19,874 nt of DNA from CAZKYP01 sp964556885 (GCA_964556885.1 CAZKYP010000044.1:1-19874), one strand, 5' to 3'; counted from the first letter of the stretch, positions 1 through 6,521 are shown. Program-made: numbers and translations. The notes: generated by a model not told the origin, from the sequence alone.

Positions 1-734
1 GTGGCGGTGACGGCGGCGGAGAATCCGTTGTCGATATTCACGACGCTGACGCCTGATGCGCAGCTATTGAGCATCGTCAAAAGGGCCGACAGCCCCTCGA
101 AGTTCGCACCGTAACCGACGCTTGTCGGCACCGCGATGACCGGGCAGCTTACAAGGCCGCCGACGACGCTGGCCAATGCCCCCTCCATCCCCGCAACCAC
201 GATGATGATGTTGGCCTTTTGCAGCTTCGGCAGATGTCCAATCAGTCTGTGAAGGCCCGCCACACCGACGTCGCAAATCAATTCGGTCCGCTGGCCCATA
301 ATCTCGGCTGTGACTTTAGCCTCCATCGCAACAGGTAAATCGGCGGTCCCGGCGGTGACTATCGGCAGGATGGTTTCAGATACCGGCATCTCCTTTTGTT
401 CGAGCACGATTGCCCTGGCTGACTTTTCGTATCGTGCATTTGGAAATTTATTCGTTTGAACTAACGCCTCGAATACTTCCGGCCCGGCACGTGTTGCAAG
501 GACATTGTTGCCTTTTGCGGCGAGGCTCTCGAATATCCCAATGATTTGTTCCGTGGTCTTGCCGGGACAATATATGACCTCGGGGAATCCGCGGCGTATC
601 TGGCGATGGTGGTCCACTCGGGCAAATCCCAAATCCTCGAACGGAAGATGCCGAAGCTTCTCGACCGCCTCGTCGATTGAAAGCCCGCCGCTTTTAACCT
701 GCTCTAATAACTGCTTTATCTGCTCAACCTGAAT
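1..734 (-). CDS. larB: LarB, nickel-pincer cofactor biosynthesis carboxylase (3' end cut by window edge)
   Basis: In the family, LarB carboxylates the pyridinium ring of nicotinic acid adenine dinucleotide and releases AMP, the first step to the nickel-pincer nucleotide cofactor of lactate racemase-type enzymes; it is cytoplasmic and has a PurE/AIR-carboxylase-like C-terminal half. The minus-strand frame reads through from 734 to the edge, about 244 residues of a usual ~250, so only the last few are missing. Visible motifs are the N-terminal LRHLPFEDLGFARVDHHR, then VTAGTADLPVA, VVAGMEGALASVVGGL, PTSVGYGANFEG and, at the edge, VVNIDNGFSAA. No ATG, GTG or TTG exists upstream of the conserved N-terminal helix; the frame is closed by TGA at 738-740. 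I place the start at ATT (734-732), 6 nt after the AGG of an AGGTGA (743-738). An in-frame TTG in EDLGFA would remove conserved residues. Family call is firm, start is tentative. Confidence 0.88.
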   Translation of the reverse strand, partial: MQVEQIKQLLEQVKSGGLSIDEAVEKLRHLPFEDLGFARVDHHRQIRRGFPEVIYCPGKTTEQIIGIFESLAAKGNNVLATRAGPEVFEALVQTNKFPNARYEKSARAIVLEQKEMPVSETILPIVTAGTADLPVAMEAKVTAEIMGQRTELICDVGVAGLHRLIGHLPKLQKANIIIVVAGMEGALASVVGGLVSCPVIAVPTSVGYGANFEGLSALLTMLNSCASGVSVVNIDNGFSAAVTA

Positions 735-752
735 ATGTCACCTGTCTTTGTC

Positions 753-800
753 TTAAAATCAAATATCAAAAATTATATATCAAAATTACATATAAAAATG
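753..800. repeat. AT-rich flank repeat, left copy
   Basis: Almost pure A/T stretch between larB and the four-helix-bundle gene. It contains a near-perfect direct repeat, ATATCAAAAATTA (763-775) and ATATCAAAATTA (777-788), and then the 13-mer ACATATAAAAATG (788-800). The same 13-mer occurs inverted at 1596-1608 on the other side of the two-gene cassette. Confidence 0.55.
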
Positions 801-805
801 CAAAT

Positions 806-1177
806 TTATTTTCTGCCTTTGAGTGTTAAAATGCTTGAGGCAAAAATATTTGCTATCTCATCGAGTTCATTTAAGAACCAGACGACTTCCTGTGGTTTTA
901 CGCGCCCACTATCACGAAGTAATGCAAACCATAACTTACTCTCATTAGCTGATTTAAGCGAGGTATTAAAGAAGTTGGTAAAATCTTTCTTGCTGCTTGC
1001 TGCCTGACCCTCAATATAGTTGCCTATAATACTTGTGCCACTCCGAATTAACTGGTCCCCGATTCTTCTTGAGACGTTATCCGCTGGCAGTTTGTCCAGA
1101 AACTTTATTAATTTTAATGTAAAATCATAGAGTCGCTTCTTAAATTCGTTCTTGAAATTTGTTCTATTTTTTTGCAT
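806..1177 (-). CDS. Four-helix-bundle protein (S23 / 23S rRNA intervening-sequence protein family)
   Basis: 123 residues, the usual length for this family, which is known both from open frames inside 23S rRNA intervening sequences and as free-standing genes. Recognisable family features are the first helix with FKKRLYDFTLKLIKFLDKLP, the segment RRIGDQLIRSGTSIIGNYIEGQAA, the SLKSANESKLWFALLRDSG helix and the final helix NELDEIANIFASSI. The biochemical function is not established; the fold forms a helical toroid in known structures. It starts at ATG 1177 behind a weak GCGGA, 12 nt after the stop of the 117-residue gene, so the two are probably cotranscribed. Base composition is much more AT-rich than larB and tsaD on either side, which together with the flanking repeats suggests an acquired module. 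Confidence 0.85.
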   Translation of the reverse strand: MQKNRTNFKNEFKKRLYDFTLKLIKFLDKLPADNVSRRIGDQLIRSGTSIIGNYIEGQAASSKKDFTNFFNTSLKSANESKLWFALLRDSGRVKPQEVVWFLNELDEIANIFASSILTLKGRK

Positions 1178-1189
1178 TCCGCTATAAAC

Positions 1190-1543
1190 CTACGTATTAG
1201 GATAACAGAGGATTATCTGTTTAATGGCAATCCAAACAGCAGCCCAAGCTGCTAAAGCACTAAAAATTGCTGCTATCCCCGCTGCTATTGCTATTTTATA
1301 ATTCTTATTTGATGTCCTGCATATAATAATCATCGATGCAGTCTGAAGAGCAGTTAAAATATTTGCGACAAGTTCGGCTTCGCCAGCATTGGCAGGTGAA
1401 GCTCGATACATTTCTCCACTTGCTCCCAACTTATTCGCTAATTCTCTTAATTGTATCCCTTTATCTTTCGCTGGTTCTTTTTTTCTACCTGACATAATTT
1501 CAAGCAGTTCTGTTCTATATTGCTCTAATTCCTTGTCTGTCAC
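1190..1543 (-). CDS. Small protein with C-terminal membrane helix, unknown function
   Basis: 117 residues, not a family I recognise. It starts at GTG 1543-1541 with GGTGA six bases upstream. The first ~60 residues are charged and helical (MTDKELEQYRTELLEIMSGR; GIQLRELANKLGAS). A hydrophobic stretch near residues 84-107 (YKIAIAAGIAAIFSALAAW) should cross the membrane and leaves a short tail. The linker ASPANAGEAEL is encoded by an imperfect palindrome (1377-1402) and may be an insertion. It lies directly upstream of the S23-type gene in the same AT-rich block, so it is likely the first gene of a two-gene cassette. The reading frame is open with a good ribosome site, so I believe it is real, but homology is untested. 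Confidence 0.6.
   Translation of the reverse strand: MTDKELEQYRTELLEIMSGRKKEPAKDKGIQLRELANKLGASGEMYRASPANAGEAELVANILTALQTASMIIICRTSNKNYKIAIAAGIAAIFSALAAWAAVWIAIKQIILCYPNT
1377..1402. repeat. Imperfect palindrome inside the 117-residue gene
   Basis: Arms GCTTC.GCCA (1377-1385) and TGGC.GAAGC (1390-1402, with four extra bases AGGT between its two blocks) around the loop GCAT. It is GC-rich in an otherwise AT-rich gene and encodes ASPANAGEA between the helical and membrane parts of the protein. It resembles short palindromic repeats that insert in reading frames. Confidence 0.45.
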
Positions 1544-1582
1544 TGTTTATCACCCTTTAGCACAGTAACCTCAATAAAACTT

Positions 1583-1640
1583 AATATACATTTTTCATTT
1601 TTATATGTCATTTTGCTTTTTGCATTTTAATTTTTACATT
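1583..1640. repeat. AT-rich flank repeat, right copy (inverted)
   Basis: AT-rich stretch between the cassette and tsaD. CATTTTTATATGT (1596-1608) is the exact reverse complement of the 13-mer at 788-800. The remainder is made of T-rich words such as CATTTTGCTTTTTGCATTTTAATTTTTACATTT without coding potential. Confidence 0.55.
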
Positions 1641-1644
1641 TCTC

Positions 1645-2691
1645 TCATTTACTGCTTGCCTTTGGTTCAAGGGTCAGGTCGGCAAAGAGACCTGCCTTGA
1701 ATTTATAGTACGCAAGAGAAGCTACCATAACGGCATTGTCGGTGCAATATTGTTTCGGGGCGACTAACAGTTTTTTAGGTAGTGGGGCCTTGTCGCACAT
1801 TTTCTGCAGTGCGGCACGTAGATGGTTGTTGGCCGCAACGCCGCCTCCCAAAAGGATAGTTTTAGCGCCGATTTTCTTAGCGGCCCGCTGCGTCTTTTTG
1901 ACGAGGACATCAATCACCGCCGCCTGGAACGAAGCAGCGATATCGGCGATCTCCTGTTGACTCATCGAATCGACCTTGTCTTCGCCCTTCATGTCCTGGC
2001 CGCGGCAATGATATAAGACTGCCGTCTTTAAGCCACTGAAAGAAAAGTCCAGCGAATCCCGCCCCAACATCGTTCGCGGGAATTTGACGGCGTCAGGATT
2101 GCCTTCCTTAGCCGCTTTTTCGATACTCGGCCCGCCGGGGTAGGGCAATTTCAGGATAGATGCAACCTTATCGAACGCCTCACCGGCAGCATCGTCAATA
2201 GTCGAACCTAAGAGCTTCAATTCCAAAGGCGATTGACAATCATAGAGACAGGTATGACCACCCGAAACAACGAGGGCGACGGCGGGCAACTGTAAATCTT
2301 CCTCCGACAGCATCGCCGACTGCATGTGGGCGTGAAGGTGATTAATTGCTATCAGCGGTTTTTCCCAAACGAAGCTGAGCGTCTTTGCGGCTGTCACGCC
2401 GACCACCAGAGCGATAGCCAGGCCCGGCTGGTTCGCTACGGCGATTGCGTCGATGCTGTCCTTATCGACTCCGGCCTGCTTGATTGCCTCTGAAACAACG
2501 GGATATATATTTTCGATATGGGCACGTGATGCGATTTCCGGCACGACACCGCCATATTTTTCATGCAGCTTGGCCTGCGAGGCCACAATGGACGACCTGA
2601 CAACCCTGCCCTCGGCGACGACAGCCGCAGCAGTCTCGTCGCAACTGGTCTCAATACCTAATATATTTATGGAATCAGCTTCTGCTACCAT
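1645..2691 (-). CDS. tsaD: TsaD, tRNA N6-adenosine threonylcarbamoyltransferase
   Basis: 348 residues, normal for the family. TsaD, with TsaB and TsaE, transfers the threonylcarbamoyl group from threonylcarbamoyl-AMP to A37 of tRNAs reading ANN codons (t6A37). Visible are the ASKHA start ILGIETSCDETAAAVV (residues 9-25), the metal-binding HxxxH (H118 and H122 in INHLHAH), the VVSGGHTCLY loop (141-150), GEAFDKVA (170-177), the FSFSGLKTAV loop, LLGGGVAANN and the C-terminal CTDNAVMVA with its metal-ligand Asp. The start is ATG 2691. There is no Shine-Dalgarno; instead a promoter places the predicted transcript start on the ATG itself. No partner genes (tsaB, tsaC, tsaE) are in the window. Confidence 0.97.
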   Translation of the reverse strand: MVAEADSINILGIETSCDETAAAVVAEGRVVRSSIVASQAKLHEKYGGVVPEIASRAHIENIYPVVSEAIKQAGVDKDSIDAIAVANQPGLAIALVVGVTAAKTLSFVWEKPLIAINHLHAHMQSAMLSEEDLQLPAVALVVSGGHTCLYDCQSPLELKLLGSTIDDAAGEAFDKVASILKLPYPGGPSIEKAAKEGNPDAVKFPRTMLGRDSLDFSFSGLKTAVLYHCRGQDMKGEDKVDSMSQQEIADIAASFQAAVIDVLVKKTQRAAKKIGAKTILLGGGVAANNHLRAALQKMCDKAPLPKKLLVAPKQYCTDNAVMVASLAYYKFKAGLFADLTLEPKASSK

Positions 2692-2697
2692 ATACGG

Positions 2698-2726
2698 ATA
2701 TTAGCCGAATAAGTGGTCTCTGTCAA
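2698..2726 (-). promoter_or_regulatory. Predicted sigma70-type promoter of tsaD, apparently leaderless
   Basis: On the minus strand TTGACA (2726-2721), a 17-base spacer and TAATAT (2703-2698), followed by six bases and then the tsaD ATG at 2691. Six bases after a -10 box is where transcription normally begins, so the mRNA would start at or within a base or two of the ATG. This agrees with the lack of any Shine-Dalgarno. Confidence 0.6.
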
Positions 2727-2765
2727 TGTTAGGGAACGTTTCTCACTTTGTTAACAATCCTTTTA

Positions 2766-2794
2766 TTGACTTAGATTCTGAAAAATCATATAAT
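2766..2794 (+). promoter_or_regulatory. Predicted sigma70-type promoter for the 2937 gene
   Basis: TTGACT (2766-2771), 17-base spacer, perfect TATAAT (2789-2794). Predicted start near 2801, giving a leader of about 135 nt before the ATG at 2937. It is divergent from the tsaD promoter, with about 40 bases between the two -35 boxes. Confidence 0.7.
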
Positions 2795-2871
2795 AAAAGC
2801 TTGGGCAGGGATTTCTAAAATCACCAGGGATCGGTTCAGTAAAAATAATAGTGATATTTCGTCGATGCATG

Positions 2872-2903
2872 GATTTATGTCATCTTTGTACAAAACATAA
2901 ATC
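2872..2903 (+). promoter_or_regulatory. Leader hairpin upstream of the 2937 gene
   Basis: Perfect 9-base inverted repeat GATTTATGT (2872-2880) / ACATAAATC (2895-2903) with a 14-base loop, inside the predicted leader and ending about 20 bases before the GGAGGAA ribosome site (2924-2930). It could be an operator or a translation-control stem. There is no T-run, so it is not an intrinsic terminator. Confidence 0.4.
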
Positions 2904-2936
2904 AATACAAATCAACATTTTTTGGAGGAATTGAAA

Positions 2937-3773
2937 ATGAGACTCTTAACTGTAGTTTTAGCTTGCCTGATATTTATCACTCCCTCTCAGGCGGCAGAAA
3001 ATCAAATCGAGCAGCGGCTGCAAATCCAGCAGGGTAGGCTGAAAAATATTGAAGAGCAGGCATCGATGAAACGCCTGCAGATAGAAGACTGGTACTTGCG
3101 CAGCTTCAGCGAAATACGACAATTGGCAGAAAGACAAGCCAAACAATTACAACTGAATGATAGGGCAATTTGGACCGAGTTCGCAAAGATGAACGAACAA
3201 ACGCCGCAGTTCGACACCTACTTCAAAAAATCGTCACTAATCTTCACAAGAGATACAAAATCATACGAATTTCATGCTGCATTGGCGGACAGTTATTTTT
3301 TAAGCTCAGCCGCAGACTTATTGATGGATGATCACTTTCGTAAACTCCTCATTAATTTATCAAACGGCAGCGCTTATAATCCTCAGAGTTTTCTAACTCG
3401 CATTCAAGCCCGTAAGCTGTTGTATTTCGCCAACGAATTCGAATCGATGTTGACAAACCTTCAGGATAGAAAAAAAGCTAAATTAACCGCAATAGAGCAG
3501 TGGAGGCAGGACCTCAGGGCGGATGTGCTTAGAATTATGCGGGAAATCAAAACCGGGCCTGAGAAAGTCAATGTTGGTGTAGTAAGTGCAATCATTTACA
3601 ACCAGAAGGATTCGCTTTGTATGGTCGATGGTACCGACAGGATGCTTAAAGAAGGTGACTCGATAGGAAGTGTCGCAATTGTGAAGATATATCCAGAGCA
3701 AGTGGAATTTATAAAAAACGGCCAGAAGTGGACGCAAGAAGTTAGTAAACCGGCCAACGCCGCCTGGAGATAA
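2937..3773 (+). CDS. Exported coiled-coil protein with GspC/PilP-like C-terminal segment
   Basis: 278 residues. I choose ATG 2937 (a TTG at 2922 is in frame) because GGAGGAA lies seven bases before it and translation then begins with a clear signal peptide, MRLLTVVLACLIFITPSQA, cut near A19/A20. Residues ~20-80 are helical with coiled-coil character (QRLQIQQGRLKNIEEQ...), and the middle (80-210) is also mainly helical. The last ~60 residues, from VNVGVVSAIIYN through VDGTDRMLKEGDSIGSVAIVKI to VEFIKNGQKWTQEV, follow the beta pattern of the homology region of type II secretion GspC or pilus PilP proteins (gap between strands, 'GD.I', 'V.I....V.F...G..W'). I infer a periplasmic envelope role. 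No secretion genes are adjacent. It has its own promoter and converges with the phosphatase gene 29 bases downstream. Confidence 0.7.
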   Translation: MRLLTVVLACLIFITPSQAAENQIEQRLQIQQGRLKNIEEQASMKRLQIEDWYLRSFSEIRQLAERQAKQLQLNDRAIWTEFAKMNEQTPQFDTYFKKSSLIFTRDTKSYEFHAALADSYFLSSAADLLMDDHFRKLLINLSNGSAYNPQSFLTRIQARKLLYFANEFESMLTNLQDRKKAKLTAIEQWRQDLRADVLRIMREIKTGPEKVNVGVVSAIIYNQKDSLCMVDGTDRMLKEGDSIGSVAIVKIYPEQVEFIKNGQKWTQEVSKPANAAWR

Positions 3774-3802
3774 TGGAATAAAGCAATAGAAGAAACATCG
3801 AT

Positions 3803-4450
3803 TTAGTTGCTCAGACCGGCCTGGTTCTTGATTTTGTCGATGTCGAGCTTGCGGATATAGGTGACGAGGTTCATCCAGATGCTGTGGAAACCGAAACCGC
3901 CTTTGGTCATCTCCTCGATGGCCTCATCCTTGCTCCAGCCTTCGACGGCGATTCGATAGATTGCACACATCGTGCCGGTCCGGTCGGAGCCGTGCTGGCA
4001 GTGCACAAAGACCGGCGTACTGTTGGCATCGGTGACAATCTTCAAAAAACGAACAACATCTTCATTTTCGGGTGTGAGTGTCGTCATACTGATATGCTCG
4101 TATACCAGATCGGTGTCTTTCAACTCGTCACTGTCCGAGTGAAGAAACCGCAGATTAACGACCGTCTTGATACCCAACTTTTTCAATTGCTCCATTCCTT
4201 CTGCTGTGGGCTGGGCACCGCGATACAAATCATCAGAAACCTTATGTAAATTAGGCAGGCCGGGTAACTCCATAGGTTGCGCCCATTTTGCTTGAGTCGC
4301 TGCATTAATACCCGGATCAATCTGTGTATTCGAATTGCATGAATTCAGAGAAAAATATGCAGCCGTACAGACTACAGCAAAACAGAATAATAAAATAATA
4401 TTGTGAAAATATTTCATCTGATTTAATTTTCCGCAGTTTCGCATATTCAT
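3803..4450 (-). CDS. Exported protein tyrosine / dual-specificity phosphatase-like protein
   Basis: 215 residues from ATG 4450; M12 (4417) is an alternative start. The C-terminal ~150 residues are a cysteine phosphatase domain: DLYRGAQPTAEGMEQLKKLGIKTVVNLR (75-101) is the typical entry of bacterial DSP-like enzymes, and VHCQHGSDRTGT (149-160) is the HCx5R loop with nucleophile C151 and R157. An N-terminal hydrophobic segment (IILLFCFAVVCTAAYF, ~18-33) followed by SLNSC suggests export, possibly as a lipoprotein at C38 with a poor lipobox. The enzyme would then act outside the cytoplasmic membrane on phosphotyrosine, phosphoinositide-like or other phosphate esters; the substrate is unknown. 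The start lies one base after the DUF362 stop (TAG G ATG), so translation is probably coupled. Confidence 0.85.
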   Translation of the reverse strand: MNMRNCGKLNQMKYFHNIILLFCFAVVCTAAYFSLNSCNSNTQIDPGINAATQAKWAQPMELPGLPNLHKVSDDLYRGAQPTAEGMEQLKKLGIKTVVNLRFLHSDSDELKDTDLVYEHISMTTLTPENEDVVRFLKIVTDANSTPVFVHCQHGSDRTGTMCAIYRIAVEGWSKDEAIEEMTKGGFGFHSIWMNLVTYIRKLDIDKIKNQAGLSN

Positions 4451-4451
4451 C

Positions 4452-5414
4452 CTATTCAGAAGAGAACTTTTTACTCGTGGCTTTGGTTAAAAGTATTATC
4501 TGTCTGCAGATACTTTTGCAGACATGCAGGAACGAAAATCGGATTGGAATCATCTTTGGCAGTTCAAAATCCGTACAGACACCCTGTGGGAAATGATCGC
4601 CGACGATTTGGATTTTGGCCGGGTCGGAGCAGCCGAAATCCATTTGTCTTGCGGTTTTGATAATCGGTATGTTTGCCGGCTCGAGGTTGACTAATCTCGC
4701 ACATATTGTCTCGCAGGCAACCGGGTCGGTCCCGCCTATAAGCCAGCCTAATGGCATGGTCCTGCCGCGAATAGGCCCGGGGCCGTCCATCGCGTATACG
4801 CCGTCGATGATGGTAAGGGCCGGCTTGAGGAATCCGTATATATCGATGAGCATCTCGCAGAAATCGTCGGTGTTGCCGCCTTTGGCGAAGTGCCAGAAGG
4901 CCTTCTGTTTGCCGGCGACACAGCCGAACATGTTTTTAACTGCGAACGTCGCGACAAGCTGCTGGTGAGATTTGAACTTGGGCAGATTAATAATTATATC
5001 GGCATCGAGAGCCACCGAGCTTATACCGATTTTTGTCTTTTTAGCACCAATACGAATCCACTTCGGCTTGTCGAGCTGCCTTACCGGTACACCAAGTTTC
5101 TTGAGCGGCTCATCCAGTCGCAGGGCCTTAACACATGCAAAGACATCCGCCCACGCGGGTGAATCGCCGACGAAAGGTTTTGCACCTAAGTCTTTCAAAA
5201 TGCGTGCGGCTTCTATGATTACGGCAGGGTGGGTCTGGGTGGCGTGACGGTGCGACCGGGGCGCGATGAAATTGGGCTTGAGCAGGACGGAATCGCCGGG
5301 CCTGACGAATTTATCGATACCGCCGAGCAACGAGAATTGCCTTTCTATCGCTTCGATGAATGTATCAGAATGATAATCGTTGCAACGCGTTAATGTCACT
5401 ATAGAATCGGACAT
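4452..5414 (-). CDS. DUF362 domain protein
   Basis: 320 residues. The DUF362 signature is clear: VRPGDSVLLKPNFI (37-50), THPAVIIEAARILKDLGAKPFVGDSPAW, DADIIINLPKFKSHQQLVATFAVKNMFGCVAGKQKAFWH, IIDGVYAMDGPGPIRG and GGTDPVACETICARL. No CxxCxxCxxxC ferredoxin cluster is present, unlike many DUF362 proteins. Biochemical role is unknown for the family. The C-terminal tail (FSFLHVCKSICRQIILLTK) is hydrophobic/basic and may associate with membrane. ATG 5414 has no strong Shine-Dalgarno. The gene is upstream of, and nearly touching, the exported phosphatase, so the two form an operon. The upstream intergenic space holds the 5445-5517 repeat. Confidence 0.9.
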   Translation of the reverse strand: MSDSIVTLTRCNDYHSDTFIEAIERQFSLLGGIDKFVRPGDSVLLKPNFIAPRSHRHATQTHPAVIIEAARILKDLGAKPFVGDSPAWADVFACVKALRLDEPLKKLGVPVRQLDKPKWIRIGAKKTKIGISSVALDADIIINLPKFKSHQQLVATFAVKNMFGCVAGKQKAFWHFAKGGNTDDFCEMLIDIYGFLKPALTIIDGVYAMDGPGPIRGRTMPLGWLIGGTDPVACETICARLVNLEPANIPIIKTARQMDFGCSDPAKIQIVGDHFPQGVCTDFELPKMIPIRFSFLHVCKSICRQIILLTKATSKKFSSE

Positions 5415-5444
5415 AAATAATAAAACTCTAACATCTAAAATAAA

Positions 5445-5517
5445 AAAAGTGACTAAAGTGAGCGTCTCTAAAACTAACTTTTAATTTTAGTCACTTTTAA
5501 CTTTAGACACTTTAACC
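5445..5517. repeat. CTAAAGTG-type hairpin repeat, copy 1
   Basis: Perfect 13-base inverted repeat AAAAGTGACTAAA (5445-5457) / TTTAGTCACTTTT (5486-5498) with a 28-base loop, followed by another related unit CTTTAGACACTTTAACC (5501-5517). It fills most of the gap between the DUF362 gene and the lipoprotein gene, and the lipoprotein stop codon lies inside its edge. A relative is at 10482-10558. Confidence 0.7.
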
Positions 5518-6384
5518 ACTTATCCTTGTGCATAAAAACAAAAATACCCTGACGGCGGGTTTAAGTTCTGGCAGCTTTTTCTCACCGGCGTTTAAGAACA
5601 TACTGCCTCGTGGATTACTGAACACAAGAGAGCCCAATGTAGTCTGGTCGTCGAGAAATTTCTCAGGTCCCAGCAGAACAAAGTCGCCCGGGCTCATGCT
5701 TAGACCGAAAGCGGCGACGTTGAACGGGAACTCGCGTAATTTCGCACGTTCGTTCAGTCCCGGGACGGCACTTTGCAACTGCGCCGAAAATACGGGATAA
5801 ACAACGACTTTACATACGTCGCTCGAATCATCGACCTTGTCGGCTCTTATCCGCAGCCCGAGGATACCCGGCCCGACATTGGCGCCTTCTTTCGAGCCGC
5901 TTTGGCCTACGAAGAAAACGGTCCGCGGGCCTTCTATCCCAGTAATTACGATGGTCTCCGGCTCACCGTCGGGCATCATTAATGAAACACTCGTTAGTTT
6001 GTGACTGCCGGCATCCAATATCTTTGAGATCGTTTCATTAAACAAATCGCCCGGGTCTCTACCGGAACCAAAACGCACAAAAAACGAGTTACCGGAGAAT
6101 GCAGAATAATCAGTCAACAGGAGCGGCCTGATAAACAAATTGTTCCGGATTTTGATGAGTTTGTCGATGTTTTCGGCAGGTATTTCAAAGACATGCACGT
6201 CAAAATCGAAGGTTTTCAGTCCGGCATGACTTTGGTTCGGTTCCGGCGGCTTATCAGGATTGTGGGGGGCAAGGTCGCCTATCTTAACTTTTTCCCAGAC
6301 CGGTTCCTCTTTTTTTGTACTTTTACAACCCGCCGGCAAAAAGACCAGACTGCATACAGCCGCAATATGAAAAATACGAATCAT
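5512..6384 (-). CDS. Lipoprotein of unknown family
   Basis: 290 residues from ATG 6384. The frame is open to a TTG at 6420, but that lies in the promoter. The N-terminus MIRIFHIAAVCSLVFLPAGC has a lipoprotein signal with C20 as the lipidated residue; the P at -3 makes the lipobox unusual. Then comes a polar linker (KSTKKEEP... NPDKPPEPNQ) and a ~240-residue mixed domain with repeated hydrophobic strands (FDFDVHVFEIP, TIVITGIEGPRTVFFVGQ, GILGLRIRADKV, CKVVVYPVFSA, GDFVLLGPEKF, RGSMFLNAGEKKLPELKPAVRVFLFL). The last part loosely recalls secretin-associated beta domains, but I do not recognise a family. There is no Shine-Dalgarno upstream, consistent with a leaderless transcript. It probably faces the periplasm. 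Confidence 0.7.
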   Translation of the reverse strand: MIRIFHIAAVCSLVFLPAGCKSTKKEEPVWEKVKIGDLAPHNPDKPPEPNQSHAGLKTFDFDVHVFEIPAENIDKLIKIRNNLFIRPLLLTDYSAFSGNSFFVRFGSGRDPGDLFNETISKILDAGSHKLTSVSLMMPDGEPETIVITGIEGPRTVFFVGQSGSKEGANVGPGILGLRIRADKVDDSSDVCKVVVYPVFSAQLQSAVPGLNERAKLREFPFNVAAFGLSMSPGDFVLLGPEKFLDDQTTLGSLVFSNPRGSMFLNAGEKKLPELKPAVRVFLFLCTRISG

Positions 6385-6391
6385 AAAGAAA

Positions 6392-6420
6392 AGATTAGCA
6401 ATCGAGAGGTTATATGTCAA
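6392..6420 (-). promoter_or_regulatory. Predicted promoter of the lipoprotein gene, apparently leaderless
   Basis: Minus strand TTGACA (6420-6415), 17-base spacer, TAATCT (6397-6392), then seven bases and ATG 6384. The -35 is perfect; the -10 keeps the important T1, A2 and T6. Geometry matches the tsaD promoter almost base for base, with the start expected at the ATG or one base before it. Confidence 0.45.
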
Positions 6421-6502
6421 TAAAATCGAAGCTCACAGGCAGATATATAAATCAATGGACTCAGGCATCCTGTAGATAATCAATAATCAATCGAACTTGT
6501 CC

Positions 6503-6514
6503 CGATGTACATCG
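6503..6514. repeat. Short perfect palindrome after the GLUG gene stop
   Basis: CGATGTACATCG, a perfect 12-base palindrome within TCCCGATGTACATCGAGA, eight bases past the stop of the GLUG gene. No T-run follows on either strand. It looks like a dispersed short palindromic repeat rather than a terminator. The rest of 6421-6521 is AT-rich without a recognisable signal. Confidence 0.4.
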
Positions 6515-6521
6515 AGATTAA

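Noticed and set aside
735..1007. 90-residue plus-strand open frame
   Set aside because: Antisense to the four-helix-bundle gene and composed of AT-rich repeat at its start.
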